Positions 27,383 to 37,054 of a DNA stretch of 64,000 nt are shown piece by piece. The translations under genes and the position numbers were made by a program. This DNA is from Flavobacterium sp. J372 (GTDB lineage Bacteria; Bacteroidota; Bacteroidia; Flavobacteriales; Flavobacteriaceae): positions 1,796,001 through 1,860,000 of the forward strand of contig NZ_JAJOMZ010000004.1 of the NCBI RefSeq assembly GCF_024699965.1, read 5' to 3'. The notes under the pieces were generated by a model. That model saw only the letters and a list, made by a program, of their open reading frames with translations. It had not been told where the DNA came from and did not search any database. Positions within the stretch are counted from its first letter, which is position 1. Each line of letters starts with the position of its first letter.

Positions 27383-28228
27383 TTATCCCGCAGCATTTTC
27401 ATAGGTTGTTTTTTCGGTGATTATGCCAAGCTCTGCCAGTTGGTCCTGTACTTCATTAAACGTTTGCCTGTCGAGTTTGTTTTGCGACCATTCTGTAATA
27501 TCCAGCCAGTCGTTTACATCTTCAACATCCAGGTTATAGCGTTGCGCTATGCTGCGGTGAATGCTTGGTATATCCTGGAACTCTTCCGTAGTACGGTTTA
27601 TGATATCCAAAACCGTTCCAATGGCTTCACTTTCATTTGCTAAAACTTCCTTGCGAACGGCAATCACAAAACATGGCCATGGGGTAGGGCAGTCACCCAA
27701 CCTGCGGAAGACACCTTTATCAACCACCGGCTTGGTCATGAAATGCTCCCACATAAAATAATCGGCCTCGCCATTGGTCAATGCTTCAATGGCACCATCC
27801 ATGGTATTTACGATAACGAACTTCATTTTAGACGTATCCCAACCTTGTGCTTTAGCATTAACGATAGCCATAAGGTGTGAACCCGACCCGTACCTGCTTA
27901 TCGCCACGCGGGCATTTTTAAGGTCATCTAACTTTTTAAACGATGAGCCCGCAGCTACGTGTATGCCCCACAGCAGCGGGGTTTCCACATACACCTGAAC
28001 TATTTTACTTTCATTCCCGGCAGCGATGTCTTTTACAATGCCTTCTGTTAAAATCACAGCAATGTCCGTTTCACCCTCGCGCAGCATCTGGCACAGCTTG
28101 CCCGTCCCCTCCGGAACATCTGTCCATTGCAGGTCAATGCTTTCGTCTTCAAACTCGCCATTTTCAATGCACATCTGCCACGGCATATTGAAATGCTCCG
28201 GTACACCGGCTATCTTTATTGTCTTCAT
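27383..28228 (-). CDS. Periplasmic-binding-protein-like protein without signal peptide
   Basis: 281 residues with the type 2 periplasmic binding fold of NMT1/SsuA/TauA-like proteins: WTDVPEGTGKLCQMLREGETD, then VAISRYGSGSHLMA, then TNGEADYFMWEHF. No signal peptide or lipobox is present and no ABC permease or ATPase lies nearby, so it is probably cytoplasmic, acting in ligand sensing or as an enzyme such as those of menaquinone synthesis. It ends 1 bp before the nucleoside phosphorylase gene's frame. Confidence 0.75.
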   Translation of the reverse strand: MKTIKIAGVPEHFNMPWQMCIENGEFEDESIDLQWTDVPEGTGKLCQMLREGETDIAVILTEGIVKDIAAGNESKIVQVYVETPLLWGIHVAAGSSFKKLDDLKNARVAISRYGSGSHLMAIVNAKAQGWDTSKMKFVIVNTMDGAIEALTNGEADYFMWEHFMTKPVVDKGVFRRLGDCPTPWPCFVIAVRKEVLANESEAIGTVLDIINRTTEEFQDIPSIHRSIAQRYNLDVEDVNDWLDITEWSQNKLDRQTFNEVQDQLAELGIITEKTTYENAAG

Positions 28229-28229
28229 A

Positions 28230-29099
28230 TTAGCTGTTTGCTATTTTATCAAGGGTATATTCAATCAGTTTGTTTACAGCTGCATACGGGTCGGAGCTGA
28301 AAGTACCACTTGCCCTGTTGGCAATAATAGCGTTCATAGAAAGCGCGTTATGACCAAGCAAAGCCGACAGGCCGTAAATCGCTGCTGTCTCCATCTCAAG
28401 GTTGGTAATGCGGTTGCCGTTGTAGCTGAAGTTATCCATCTTGCTGTTCAGTTCCGCATCCTGTAGCGGCAGCCTCAGCACACGCCCCTGCGGGCCGTAA
28501 AAGCCTCCTGCCGTGGCTGTGATGCCTTTATGGATGTCTGTACTCTCAATCATCTTTTCCAGCATCTCACTACATTGTACTGCGTAGGGCTGGCCCTTGC
28601 GGCTATCCCAATTGGTATGGCTTACAAAGGCTTCCTCCAAAGATGCATCAGTAATATTATCTACCTGATAGGAGCGGAGCATATTGTCAACACCAAGCGC
28701 GTATTTGCTCATTACGATGCTGTCTACCGGGATATCTGCCTGCAACGAACCCGATGTACCAATACGGATGATATTAAGCGCTGTGAGGCTTGTTTTGGGT
28801 TGACGCGTTTCAAGGTCGATGTTTACCAAGGCATCAAGCTCGTTTATTACTATATCGATATTATCCGGGCCAATGCCTGTTGACAGTACCGTCATACGCT
28901 TGCCTTTGTAAATTCCGGTCTGTGTTTTGAATTCCCGCTTTTGGGTAGTGAACTCAATCGAGTCAAAGTGCGCCGTAATCTTTTCCACACGGTCCTGGTC
29001 TCCTACGAAAATAATGTCGTGTGCAATGTTTTCAGGCCGTAAGTTTAGGTGGTATATGCTCCCGTCAGGGTTAAGTATAAGTTCAGATGATTGGATCAT
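28230..29099 (-). CDS. Nucleoside phosphorylase (uridine phosphorylase-like)
   Basis: 289 residues, PNP/UDP phosphorylase family 1. Phosphate and ribose binding: GIGPDNIDIVINEL and IIRIGTSGSLQADIPVDSIVM; TNLEMETAAIYGLSALLG is the active-site motif with MET contacting ribose. It splits nucleosides with phosphate for salvage; the sequence resembles uridine phosphorylases more than purine ones. Two downstream genes follow closely on the same strand. Confidence 0.88.
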   Translation of the reverse strand: MIQSSELILNPDGSIYHLNLRPENIAHDIIFVGDQDRVEKITAHFDSIEFTTQKREFKTQTGIYKGKRMTVLSTGIGPDNIDIVINELDALVNIDLETRQPKTSLTALNIIRIGTSGSLQADIPVDSIVMSKYALGVDNMLRSYQVDNITDASLEEAFVSHTNWDSRKGQPYAVQCSEMLEKMIESTDIHKGITATAGGFYGPQGRVLRLPLQDAELNSKMDNFSYNGNRITNLEMETAAIYGLSALLGHNALSMNAIIANRASGTFSSDPYAAVNKLIEYTLDKIANS

Positions 29100-29210
29100 T
29101 ATTGGTTAATTCGTTGATTTGTTAATTCGGTATTAGGTCTTGGGCGTTGGGTTTTGAGTTACGTGTGAATGAAGCTTAATTTAAAATTTATAATTCAAAA
29201 TTTAAAACAG

Positions 29211-29561
29211 TTATCCTCCAACCCTTTTCACTTTATATCCTTCTTTTGCCAGGTAATCCATGATCTTGTCACGGAAATTTCCCTGTATTATTATCTCGCC
29301 ATCTTTTGCCGAACCACCCACGCCGCAAAGGGTCTTGAGTGATTTCGCCAGCGCTTTTAGGTCTTCATCGGTACCCTCAAAGCCTTTTATTATGGTTGCG
29401 ACTTTTCCACCGCGGTTTTTCTTGTCGAGGTGCGCTTCAAGGCGCTGTTCGTTGTTGGGCAGCGTTGCCTGTTGCTCGTCGTTATTGTCAAACTCGAAGT
29501 CTTTGTTAGTGGAGAATACAAAGCCGCCGAGGGCGCTTAAGTCGTTTATCTTTTTGCTCAT
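29211..29561 (-). CDS. SUI1/YciH-family translation initiation factor
   Basis: 116 residues, eIF1/YciH type: RGGKVATIIKGFEGTDEDLKAL and LCGVGGSAKDGEIIIQGN are the conserved SUI1 core. Bacterial members influence start-codon choice. The start lies nine bases from the left inverted repeat of the GxxExxY cassette, so the cassette sits in what should be its 5' control region. Confidence 0.9.
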   Translation of the reverse strand: MSKKINDLSALGGFVFSTNKDFEFDNNDEQQATLPNNEQRLEAHLDKKNRGGKVATIIKGFEGTDEDLKALAKSLKTLCGVGGSAKDGEIIIQGNFRDKIMDYLAKEGYKVKRVGG

Positions 29562-29569
29562 AGTTTTTT

Positions 29570-30120
29570 GGAACGCGGATGACGCGGATTTAGCAGATTC
29601 CGCTGATTTCTTTTAATTTCTATTTACTAATTTGTAATCTTTTCAATGGAGCTCGCCTGCCCAACGGTACAGGTGGGGATGACGCTGATTTTATTTATTT
29701 TCATTTTGAAATACCTTCCTGATAAATTCTGCTTTTTTGCCGAAATTAAGTAACAGACCTACTTCACATTCTGTACCTTTTAAATAATTCATTAATTGAT
29801 GATGGAAATCTTCCGTCAGGTGTTCACAAGCTTTTAGTTCAAGTATGACGGTATCGTTTATAACCATGTCTGCTGTATAATTTCCAACAGGTTGATTCTT
29901 ATAATAAACCCTTATCTTTTTCTGTGGCTCAACTTTATAACCTAATTCGGTTAATTCCAGAAACAAAGCGTTTTGATAAACACTTTCCAGAAAACCATAT
30001 CCGAGCTCGTTGTACACATCGTAAAACGCTCTAATAATCTCGCTCGTTAATTCTTTATGCAGTAATTCCATTATATAAAAAAATCCGCGCTATCCCCCAA
30101 ATCCGCGCCATCCGCGTTCC
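29570..30120. mobile_element. Putative GxxExxY cassette bounded by 22-bp inverted repeats
   Basis: The left repeat (29570-29591, starting GGAACGCGGATG) and the right repeat (30099-30120, ending CATCCGCGTTCC) are inverted copies with one mismatch in 22. A second, degenerate sub-repeat lies inside each end (29594-29609 and 30080-30094). Between them is one gene, the GxxExxY protein. I infer a small mobile or repeat-associated unit. No transposase or target duplication is visible, so mobility is not shown. Confidence 0.5.
29691..30071 (-). CDS. GxxExxY protein (PDDEXK_3 nuclease fold)
   Basis: 126 residues. The signature G-F-L-E-S-V-Y is at about residues 26-32 (GxxExxY). The fold is PD-(D/E)XK-like: D69 in TADMVINDTVILELKA followed by E-L-K gives a D...ExK site. 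Function is unknown in this widespread Bacteroidota and cyanobacterial family; nucleic-acid cleavage is a structural inference. It stands alone between inverted repeats. Length is full for the family. Confidence 0.9.
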   Translation of the reverse strand: MELLHKELTSEIIRAFYDVYNELGYGFLESVYQNALFLELTELGYKVEPQKKIRVYYKNQPVGNYTADMVINDTVILELKACEHLTEDFHHQLMNYLKGTECEVGLLLNFGKKAEFIRKVFQNENK

Positions 30121-30146
30121 CTAAAACACCCTGACAACAGAAAACA

Positions 30147-30180
30147 GAAAAGCATCAGGCTAAAAAACCCAATGCTTTTT
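30147..30180 (-). terminator. Possible terminator of the oxygenase gene
   Basis: GAAAAGCAT / ATGCTTTTT arms with a 16-base loop, 19 bp past the oxygenase stop. Long loop and short stem make it weak. Confidence 0.5.
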
Positions 30181-30198
30181 CAGGTATAAAATTAAGAA

Positions 30199-31149
30199 TT
30201 ATTTTTTGATTAGCCCCAAGTCAACCAGCCTCTCATGCAGGAATTCGCCCGCCGTGATATCATCATACAGCTTAGGGTGCTGCTCATCGATGCAGTTCTC
30301 AAGGCAGTCCAGCTTCATTTCGCTTACCGGGTGCATAAAGAACGGGATAGAGTAGCGCGATGTGCCCCACAAATCGCGCGGAGGGTTCACCACCTGGTGT
30401 ATGGTGCTCTTCAGTTTGTTGTTAGTGTGGCGTGAAAGCATGTCGCCCACGTTTATCACAAGCTCGTCCGGTTCGGCTATAGCGTCAATCCATTCGCCGT
30501 TGTGGTTCTGCACCTGGAGGCCTTTGCCCTGTGCGCCCATAAGCAGCGTGATCAGGTTGATGTCGCCATGCGCGGCGGCACGTACGGCATCTTTAGGCTC
30601 TTCAGTAATAGGCGGGTAGTGGATAGGTCGCAAAATGCTGTTGCCCTCTTTGGCGTACTGGTCAAAATAAAACTCGTCAAGGCCAAGATATAATGCAAGC
30701 GCACGAAGCACGTAAATACCTGTTTTCTCAAGCATCTGGTAGGCTTCTTTGCCCACTTTGTTGAACTTCGGCAGCTCTTCAACCTTTACGTTGTCAGGGT
30801 ATTCGCCTTTGCGTTGTGAACCTTCGTCAAGGTACTGGCCAAAATGCCAGAACTCCTTAAGGTCGCCTGCCTTACGGCCTTTGGCGTGTTCTTTACCAAA
30901 CGAAACATAGCCACGCTGACCGCCGATGCCGGGTATCTCGTACTTTTCTTTGGTCTCCACCGGCAGGCTGAAGAAGTTTTTCACCTCTCCGTACAGCTCC
31001 TCTACCAGGCGGTCATCAAGAAAATGGCCTTTTAATGCTACAAACCCTATATCTTCATAGGCTTTACCGATTTCATTTACAAATTTTTGTTTGCGTTCCG
31101 GGTCATCCGAAAGGAAATCACGCAGGTCAACACTTGGAATGTTTTGCAT
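30199..31149 (-). CDS. 2OG-Fe(II) oxygenase, isopenicillin N synthase family
   Basis: 316 residues. N-terminal DIOX_N region (SVDLRDFLSDDPERKQKFV) and a 2-oxoglutarate/iron domain: iron ligands HGDIN (HxD) and STIHQVV (distal His), with Arg-x-Ser RYSIPFF for 2-oxoglutarate. The substrate is unknown. The family is common in Flavobacteria outside antibiotic clusters. No biosynthetic neighbours, so there is no basis to call it a beta-lactam enzyme. Confidence 0.88.
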   Translation of the reverse strand: MQNIPSVDLRDFLSDDPERKQKFVNEIGKAYEDIGFVALKGHFLDDRLVEELYGEVKNFFSLPVETKEKYEIPGIGGQRGYVSFGKEHAKGRKAGDLKEFWHFGQYLDEGSQRKGEYPDNVKVEELPKFNKVGKEAYQMLEKTGIYVLRALALYLGLDEFYFDQYAKEGNSILRPIHYPPITEEPKDAVRAAAHGDINLITLLMGAQGKGLQVQNHNGEWIDAIAEPDELVINVGDMLSRHTNNKLKSTIHQVVNPPRDLWGTSRYSIPFFMHPVSEMKLDCLENCIDEQHPKLYDDITAGEFLHERLVDLGLIKK

Positions 31150-31320
31150 AAAAACGTTGTTTGTTAATAACTTTTACAGGCGCAATGCCTTGTAAATACA
31201 AACATAAGGATATTTTTTGAGTGGGCGAGGGGAAAGTTATTCACAGGGGGGGTAATCGTTATCAAACATACCTCGATTACGTCGTGATGTTTCAAAATTA
31301 TCAGAATGTGATTATCTGAT

Positions 31321-32699
31321 CTAAACTGAAGGAATTACAAATTTATTATCGAAATGCAAATCAATATAAAATACGTCATTAGCTCTAACATAGGAAGTAA
31401 ACCCATAACCAAACATAAATTGTTGAATCCGCCCGAGTCCAAGTTGTCGTGATGTATTTTGTATCTGAGGTAAATTCATATCAATCGCGTTTTCAAATCT
31501 TACTACAGTAAAATCACCTTCATGTCGTAAGTTTACATTCAGTGTAAGGTCAGCAGAAAATCTATCAGCATTATTAAGAATTTCTGTAAGGCAAGAAATG
31601 AATTGTGACTGCGGAATTTCAAAGTTATAGTAACGTAACTTTTTATCCATTCGTAAAATCAGTAGATAACGACTAGATAATTCAGTTAATAGGTTTTCCA
31701 GATTTACTGATTTGAAAGGTTCAACACGATGTTCTACTGATTCAATGATGTCCTTAGCTTCTGCAATAGATTCATCTCTAATATCAATCTCTAAATTTTC
31801 TTTAGAATATTTCATGAAATTATGGCTGTCATACATATGAAAAAGTTTTAAGTCTTCAGCCTCAAAATAAATCTCGTTCAAAAGTTCATATCTTGGCCCT
31901 AAAGTTTTACCTCTCCTAATTGTCCACCAGTCTTTTTTATTGTCATCAGTAACAAAAATTACATATTTCAGATTCTCAGCTTTCGTTTTTTGTATAATTT
32001 CTTTCCATATTACCAAATCACCATACTGTCTAAGATAGCGTTTATCTTCAAATAAGTAAAAGTTTGGTTTTTCGTTTTCTTTGCTTGCATCCTTATAACC
32101 TGGCGGAATTTCATCTTTATATCTTTTTTCACCATCAGAGTAAATGGCTTCTAATTGACTTTTATCGAATGATGTTCCAATTTTTCCGGCGAAAATTTCT
32201 AAAATTCTCTGTTGTATGCTGTCATTTTCATTTACATCTAATTGGTTTTCATTAAGCTCCTCCAGTTCACGTAGGAAGGACTTAAGATTGTCCTTTACTG
32301 ACTTTGTTAAGTCGTCATTTAAAATGCTTTCAGGATTAATTACAGAATGTCTTTTTGAAAGATTTAATTCTTTTATTTTGGATAATAGATTATTATATGC
32401 GTGATCAAACTCTTTGATACTATTTTCAACAATATCTTTGACCGAAGAAAAAGTTTTTTTTGCTCACTGATTACACTTAGTCTGTTTTGCGAGAATTCCA
32501 AAAAAGATTGGAATGGAAGCCAAATTCGATTATTTATTTTCTCATCACTAAGAATGTTCAGAAAGTCATCTTTTGCAAACTCAGGTAAGCGATAAATGTT
32601 CAATAGAGCATTCGTATCAAAAATAATCAAAGCATCACGCCACAAATATTTAAAATCTTCACTTGAGATATTTTGAAATGTTTTAAACGCACGACTCAT
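31321..32699 (-). CDS. PIN-like domain protein (PIN_8/DUF4935), frameshifted
   Basis: From ATG 32699 the N-terminus has ALIIFDTNALLNIYR, a PIN metal site, and FLNILSDEKINNRIWLPFQ. An A8 run (32454-32461) where A9 is expected breaks the frame after SEQKK; adding one A gives KKTFSSVKDIVENS and continues without stop to the large C-terminal part, where PPGYKDASKE, YGDLVIWKEII and YVIFVTDDNKKDWW complete the PIN_8 fold. Corrected length is 459. Such proteins are predicted RNases and are often in accessory or defence loci. The gene is more AT-rich than the flanking housekeeping genes. A C-terminal ~200-residue region is unassigned. Confidence 0.8.
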
Positions 32700-32769
32700 A
32701 AAATAAATTTCCACTAACCTACAAAAAATCTTCTTACAAAAATTATCTTAATTAAAATTTAAATAAAAA

Positions 32770-32793
32770 AAGCCGCGACTCTCATCACGGCTT
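32770..32793 (-). terminator. Intrinsic terminator of the orphan gene
   Basis: AAGCCG ... CGGCTT stem with a 12-base interior (partly paired) and seven T on the minus strand. It isolates the orphan gene from the PIN-like gene. Confidence 0.75.
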
Positions 32794-32820
32794 GTTCAAA
32801 ATTATTTACTGCACTTAAAA

Positions 32821-33506
32821 TTAGTGATAATAGTAATACCAGGTACTTTGAAAATTGTTGTCAAAATTCTCTTTGCTGTCTATGTTAATTTCAAATGTAT
32901 CCCGGCTTAGATAACCAAACTCATTATATGGATCGAGCAAATCGAAATATTTATTTTTCCATTCTTTCCTAACGGTGGACTTTTCATATTGCTTTACCTG
33001 CTCTTCAGTATATAAAAAAAAGGTCACTTGTGCGCCCATTCTGGAAATCTCCCAAAGATTATTATCTCGTAAACTTTGTTTTAAATTATCTATTTCTTGT
33101 TTAGTGACTTTATTACCAGCTTCTGTCATTGCAACCCGCTTAAATGAACTGTAACAAATAAAAACTGATTTGTTCTTAGATTTAAAAAGTGAAGCTATAA
33201 AGCTTGGTTTTGGCTCTCTCTTTTAATCTGCTTGTACTTTTCAGCAATTAGTCTTTGTTTTTCCGGATCATAATTTGTAAACAACCCGTCTACGTGAAAG
33301 ATTTTTTCCTCATCTTCAGTTTCAAGGCATATTCTCAACCTTTCTGTCTGCCCGTAATTAATTGTATCTTTTATAATGTTTAAGGTTTTTACTTTGAATG
33401 TACTATCAATGTAATTTGCCAGCGGGATAAATTCTTCAGGCATAGATGCCTTACCCTGAACTATTTTTTTTGTTGCAATATATTCTTTGCCAGGAGGAAT
33501 TATCAT
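32821..33506 (-). CDS. Conserved protein of unknown function, probably split by a frameshift
   Basis: Two neighbouring frames look like halves of one 228-residue protein. The first (33506 to 33195) begins MIIPPGKEYIATKKIVQGKAS and ends EKYKQIKRESQNQAL. The second is open upstream of its own ATG (33129) as far as 33220, reading KREPKPSFIASLF, and ends NNFQSTWYYYYH. One extra A in the A4 run at 33221-33224 joins them as QIKKREPKP. I do not recognise a domain. The region is AT-rich and lies beside the PIN-like gene. If they are separate, they are 103 and 102 residues. Confidence 0.6.
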
Positions 33507-33569
33507 GGTTGTTGATTATAAAGCAAACATATGAAATCTTTGTAAACATATATTGTTTTCACAAATACC

Positions 33570-34330
33570 TTACATCAACATCCCGCCCGAGGCTTCAATG
33601 CGCTGGCCGTTTATCCAGCGGGCCTCTTCGGTGCAGAGGAACGCCATTATGCCGCCAATATCATCGGGCAGGCCTACGCGGCCCAGGGCTGTCATGCCGG
33701 CTACCAAGTCGTTGTACTCTTTGTTGTCACGCACGCGCCCGCCGCCGAAGTCGGTTTCTATCGCGCCGGGAGCCACCACGTTTGCCGCAATGCCACGCCC
33801 GCCAAGTTCTTTCGCCAGGTAGCGGGTGAGCACCTCGATGGCACCCTTCATGCTGCCGTATGCCGCCGACCCCGGGAACGAGAACCGCGCCAGCCCCGAC
33901 GATATGTTGATGATGCGCCCGCCGTCATTGAGGTACGGCAGCGATTTCTGCGTGAGGAAGAACACGCCTTTGTAATGGATGTTCACCATGTCATCAAGCT
34001 CTTCCTCGGTGGTTTCGGCAAAAGGTTTGTACAGCGCCGTACCCGCATTATTTACCAGGAAGTCGAAGTTTGTGCTGCCGTTTTCCTTTTGTAGATTCTT
34101 CGTCACTTCCGCGATGAAACCGTCAAACTCCTTTATGTTGGCCGTATTCAGCTGAAACGCATAAGCTTTTTGCCCAAGCGATTCAATTTCGGCAACCACT
34201 TCGTCAGCGGCTTGTTTGTTGCTGTTGTAGGTCAGCACCACATCAATACCTTTTTGGCGAGGGCTATGCTCATGTTCCTGCCCAGTCCGCGGCTGCCGCC
34301 GGTAACCAAAGCTATTTTTGATCTTGTCAT
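33570..34330 (-). CDS. SDR-family oxidoreductase, frameshifted near N-terminus
   Basis: From ATG 34330: MTRSKIALVTGGSRGLGRN is a classical Rossmann TGxxxGxG motif, then ALAKK. An A5 run (34251-34255) where A6 is expected loses the frame; with one more A it reads AKKGIDVVLTYNSNKQAA and continues to the end. Corrected length is 253. Catalytic Ser/Tyr/Lys are in INISSGLARFSFPGSAAYGSMKGA; NNAG and the C-terminal NGQRIEASGGML are typical. It reduces or oxidises an unknown substrate with NAD(P)H. GC-rich compared with the neighbouring AT-rich patch. Confidence 0.88.
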
Positions 34331-34640
34331 GTTGATTGAATTTATTTTCAATCAAAATTACAAGAAGTGACACTTTGGATAATTGCGAACATCAAAGTAA
34401 AAGTTGCAAAAATCAAACGGTGATTTCATGCAATTAATCATTTTGAAATTTGACTTTAAAACGCCTTAAATTTCTGTACGCAAATACCTCCTAAAATAAT
34501 GTTAATAAAATCAAGTTGCCTGCTCTGAATATAATGCAATCTGCACACAAAATATTGATAAATATGTTGCTGACTGTAAGAATTTAAATTCCAATTTGTA
34601 AGGCAAACCCAATGATGTTAAAATTTTAACAGCAGAAGAT
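34331..34640. other. Intergenic stretch with no recognisable feature
   Basis: AT-rich, about 310 bp between the SDR start and the hutI stop. I found no reading frame with a plausible start, no hairpin terminator with a T tract, no tRNA-like fold and no exact promoter box. Confidence 0.5.
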
Positions 34641-35876
34641 TTAGATAGGTTTTCCATTTACGATTACGGTGTCAATCAGGTTGCTCCCGAACGCGTATGG
34701 CAGTTGATAGTATGAAGTTAATGGCTTAGTAATTATAAAATTAGCGGCTTTACCTCGAGTAATACTTCCATGCGTTTCTGATATCCCCATAGCATACGCA
34801 CCGTTAATTGTAGCGGCGTTTATGGCTTCTTCCGGAGTCATTTTCATTTTGATGCAGGCGGTTGCCACAACCAGGTTCATATTGCCCGACGGGGTTGTTC
34901 CCGGATTGAAATCTGTCGCCAGGGCGAGGGGCAGTCCCGCCTCGATCATCTTACGCGCCGGAGTATATGGAATACTGAGGAAAAATGAGCACGTAGGCAG
35001 GGCCACAGGCATCGTTTCAGACCCTCTGAGCGCTTCAATGTCGCCATCCGTCACAATCTCCAGGTGATCCACAGATAACGCGTTGTGGCACACGCAGGCC
35101 GCGATTCCGTCAATCGCCGTGAACTGGTTTACGTGTATTTTTGCAGAGAGCCTGTAGCGTTTCCCTGCCTCCATAATTCGCTCTGTTTCCTCCACCGAAA
35201 AGTACCCGGTCTCTAAAAATGCATCGATATAATCAGCTAAACCTTCACTTGCAATTGCAGGTAGCATTTCATTGATAATTAAATCGATATATCCTGAGTG
35301 ATTTTCTTTATATTCTTTCGGGAAAGCATGTGCCCCAAGGAAGGTCGCTTTGATTGCGATAGGATAATTTTCACGCAAACGCCTAATCACGCGCAGCATT
35401 TTCAGCTCGCCTTCCACAGTGAGTCCGTAACCGGATTTAATCTCCACAGCTCCTGTGCCTTGCTGCATTACTTCTTCCAGACGCTGCGCCGATTGCAGGT
35501 AAATTTCATCCTCACTGGTCTCGTTCAGCCTTGCCGCAGAATTGAGAATTCCCCCGCCACGATTGGCGATTTCCTCATAACTCAGGCCGTTTATCCTGTC
35601 AACGAATTCCTGTACACGATTGCCGGCATAGACGATGTGAGTATGGCTGTCACACCAGCTTGGCAATACGGTTTTTCCGGTGGCGTCAATTATCTGTGCG
35701 TCAGGTAGGTTAGGGCATGTATCCATCGTGCCGAAGTCTTTGATAATGCCGTGTTCAGCCATTAGCCAGGCGTTGTTGAGAAGCGGGAGATCAGCCATTT
35801 CTTTGCCTGAAACCTTGTTTACATTTGGTTCGCGGACTTGTAAGAGTTGTTTTATGTTGGTGATGAGTAGCTGCAT
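34641..35876 (-). CDS. hutI: Imidazolonepropionase
   Basis: Histidine degradation step 3: hydrolyses 4-imidazolone-5-propanoate to formiminoglutamate. 411 residues from ATG 35876 (MQLLITNIKQLLQV). Amidohydrolase fold with metal-binding CDSHTHIVYAGNR (HxH), the EIKSGYGL loop, KIHVNQF, and LATDFNPGT with the catalytic Asp. Other hut genes are not in this window. An alternative upstream start would add 14 residues that are not typical of the family. Confidence 0.93.
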   Translation of the reverse strand: MQLLITNIKQLLQVREPNVNKVSGKEMADLPLLNNAWLMAEHGIIKDFGTMDTCPNLPDAQIIDATGKTVLPSWCDSHTHIVYAGNRVQEFVDRINGLSYEEIANRGGGILNSAARLNETSEDEIYLQSAQRLEEVMQQGTGAVEIKSGYGLTVEGELKMLRVIRRLRENYPIAIKATFLGAHAFPKEYKENHSGYIDLIINEMLPAIASEGLADYIDAFLETGYFSVEETERIMEAGKRYRLSAKIHVNQFTAIDGIAACVCHNALSVDHLEIVTDGDIEALRGSETMPVALPTCSFFLSIPYTPARKMIEAGLPLALATDFNPGTTPSGNMNLVVATACIKMKMTPEEAINAATINGAYAMGISETHGSITRGKAANFIITKPLTSYYQLPYAFGSNLIDTVIVNGKPI

Positions 35877-35947
35877 GATTAAACTTTTGGTAAAAATAGC
35901 ATTGATTTTAAAAAACACCTATATTTAATGAATCAAATCAACACTTT

Positions 35948-37054
35948 GTGAAAAGAATTGAATACCGAAAGGTGCGCCGCGTGCAGCCAAATTACTACGA
36001 ATATACCGGCGAACATACCACTGAACCTGTTAGCATGCAGTTGTTTATATTTAATGAAGAAGGCTATGAAGAGTATAAAAATGTATCGCTGGAAAGGATT
36101 ACGAAAGAATGTACCGATGAGCGCCAGGAAGGTGATGTAAAATGGCTTAATATACACGGACTGCATGATGTAGAGCTGATTAAGAATATCGGGACTTTCT
36201 TTAGTATTGAGCCTGTGGTTATTGGCGATATACTCAATGTTTCCCGACGTACCCGCATTGAAGAATTTGGCGATGTGCTTTTCTTCAGCGTGAAGTCGGT
36301 TTTGCCGGAAGAGTTTGAAGGCGAATTACGAACTGAACAGGTCAGTTTCCTGCTGAAGGGTGACGTGATTGTATCTTTCCAGGAAAAGAAAAGCGATTAT
36401 TTCGGGCATATCCGCGAAAGGATAAGGACAGGAAACGGCATTGTACGAAAACGTAAGAATGATTACCTGCTTTACCTGATGCTTGATGCCATCATGGAAA
36501 ATTTCTTCATTACGACTGAGAAATACGAAACGCAGATTGACAAATTGAGTAAAGATACCAAGGTTGCGAGACAGACCGACTTTATTAAATCAGTAGAGCA
36601 GACTAAAGAAAATCTGTATTTTCTAAAACGTTCGGTTACTCCGCTGCGTGACGCGCTTTATAACTTAAAAACACATAGGGAAGATGATGATGAATTTGTT
36701 ACAATACGCAAACCAACACTATCATTTTTCGCGCGCCTTCACCAAAAATGCCTTGAGCTGCTTGACCAGGCGGAATACGACCTGCATTCGGTTGACAGTG
36801 CTAGCAATTTTCACTTTTCAGCGCAGAGCCAGCGTATGAACCAGATTATGAAAACGCTTACCATTTTCTCGGTGATTTTCATGCCATTGACCTTTATTGT
36901 TGGCGTTTACGGAATGAATTTTGACAATATGCCGGAACTCCGCACTGAAAATGGCTATTTTGTGGTGTTGGGTGTCATGGCTGTAATCATCATAGCTATG
37001 GTTATATATTTTAAAAAAGAAAGACTGGTTTTAAATACATACAATGAAATTTAA
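35948..37054 (+). CDS. corA: Magnesium/cobalt transporter CorA
   Basis: Pentameric Mg2+/Co2+ channel. Long N-terminal cytosolic alpha/beta domain and stalk helix (to about residue 290), then two transmembrane helices with the signature YGMNF between them (IVGVYGMNFDNMPE); short basic tail KKERL. The start is GTG at 35948, next to the divergent hutI. It overlaps the DUF1003 gene by 11 bp, so the two are coupled. Confidence 0.93.
   Translation: MKRIEYRKVRRVQPNYYEYTGEHTTEPVSMQLFIFNEEGYEEYKNVSLERITKECTDERQEGDVKWLNIHGLHDVELIKNIGTFFSIEPVVIGDILNVSRRTRIEEFGDVLFFSVKSVLPEEFEGELRTEQVSFLLKGDVIVSFQEKKSDYFGHIRERIRTGNGIVRKRKNDYLLYLMLDAIMENFFITTEKYETQIDKLSKDTKVARQTDFIKSVEQTKENLYFLKRSVTPLRDALYNLKTHREDDDEFVTIRKPTLSFFARLHQKCLELLDQAEYDLHSVDSASNFHFSAQSQRMNQIMKTLTIFSVIFMPLTFIVGVYGMNFDNMPELRTENGYFVVLGVMAVIIIAMVIYFKKERLVLNTYNEI

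Noticed and set aside
30199..31149. Isopenicillin N synthase as part of a beta-lactam cluster
   Set aside because: Only the general 2OG-Fe(II) family is supported; no peptide synthetase or other biosynthetic gene is near.
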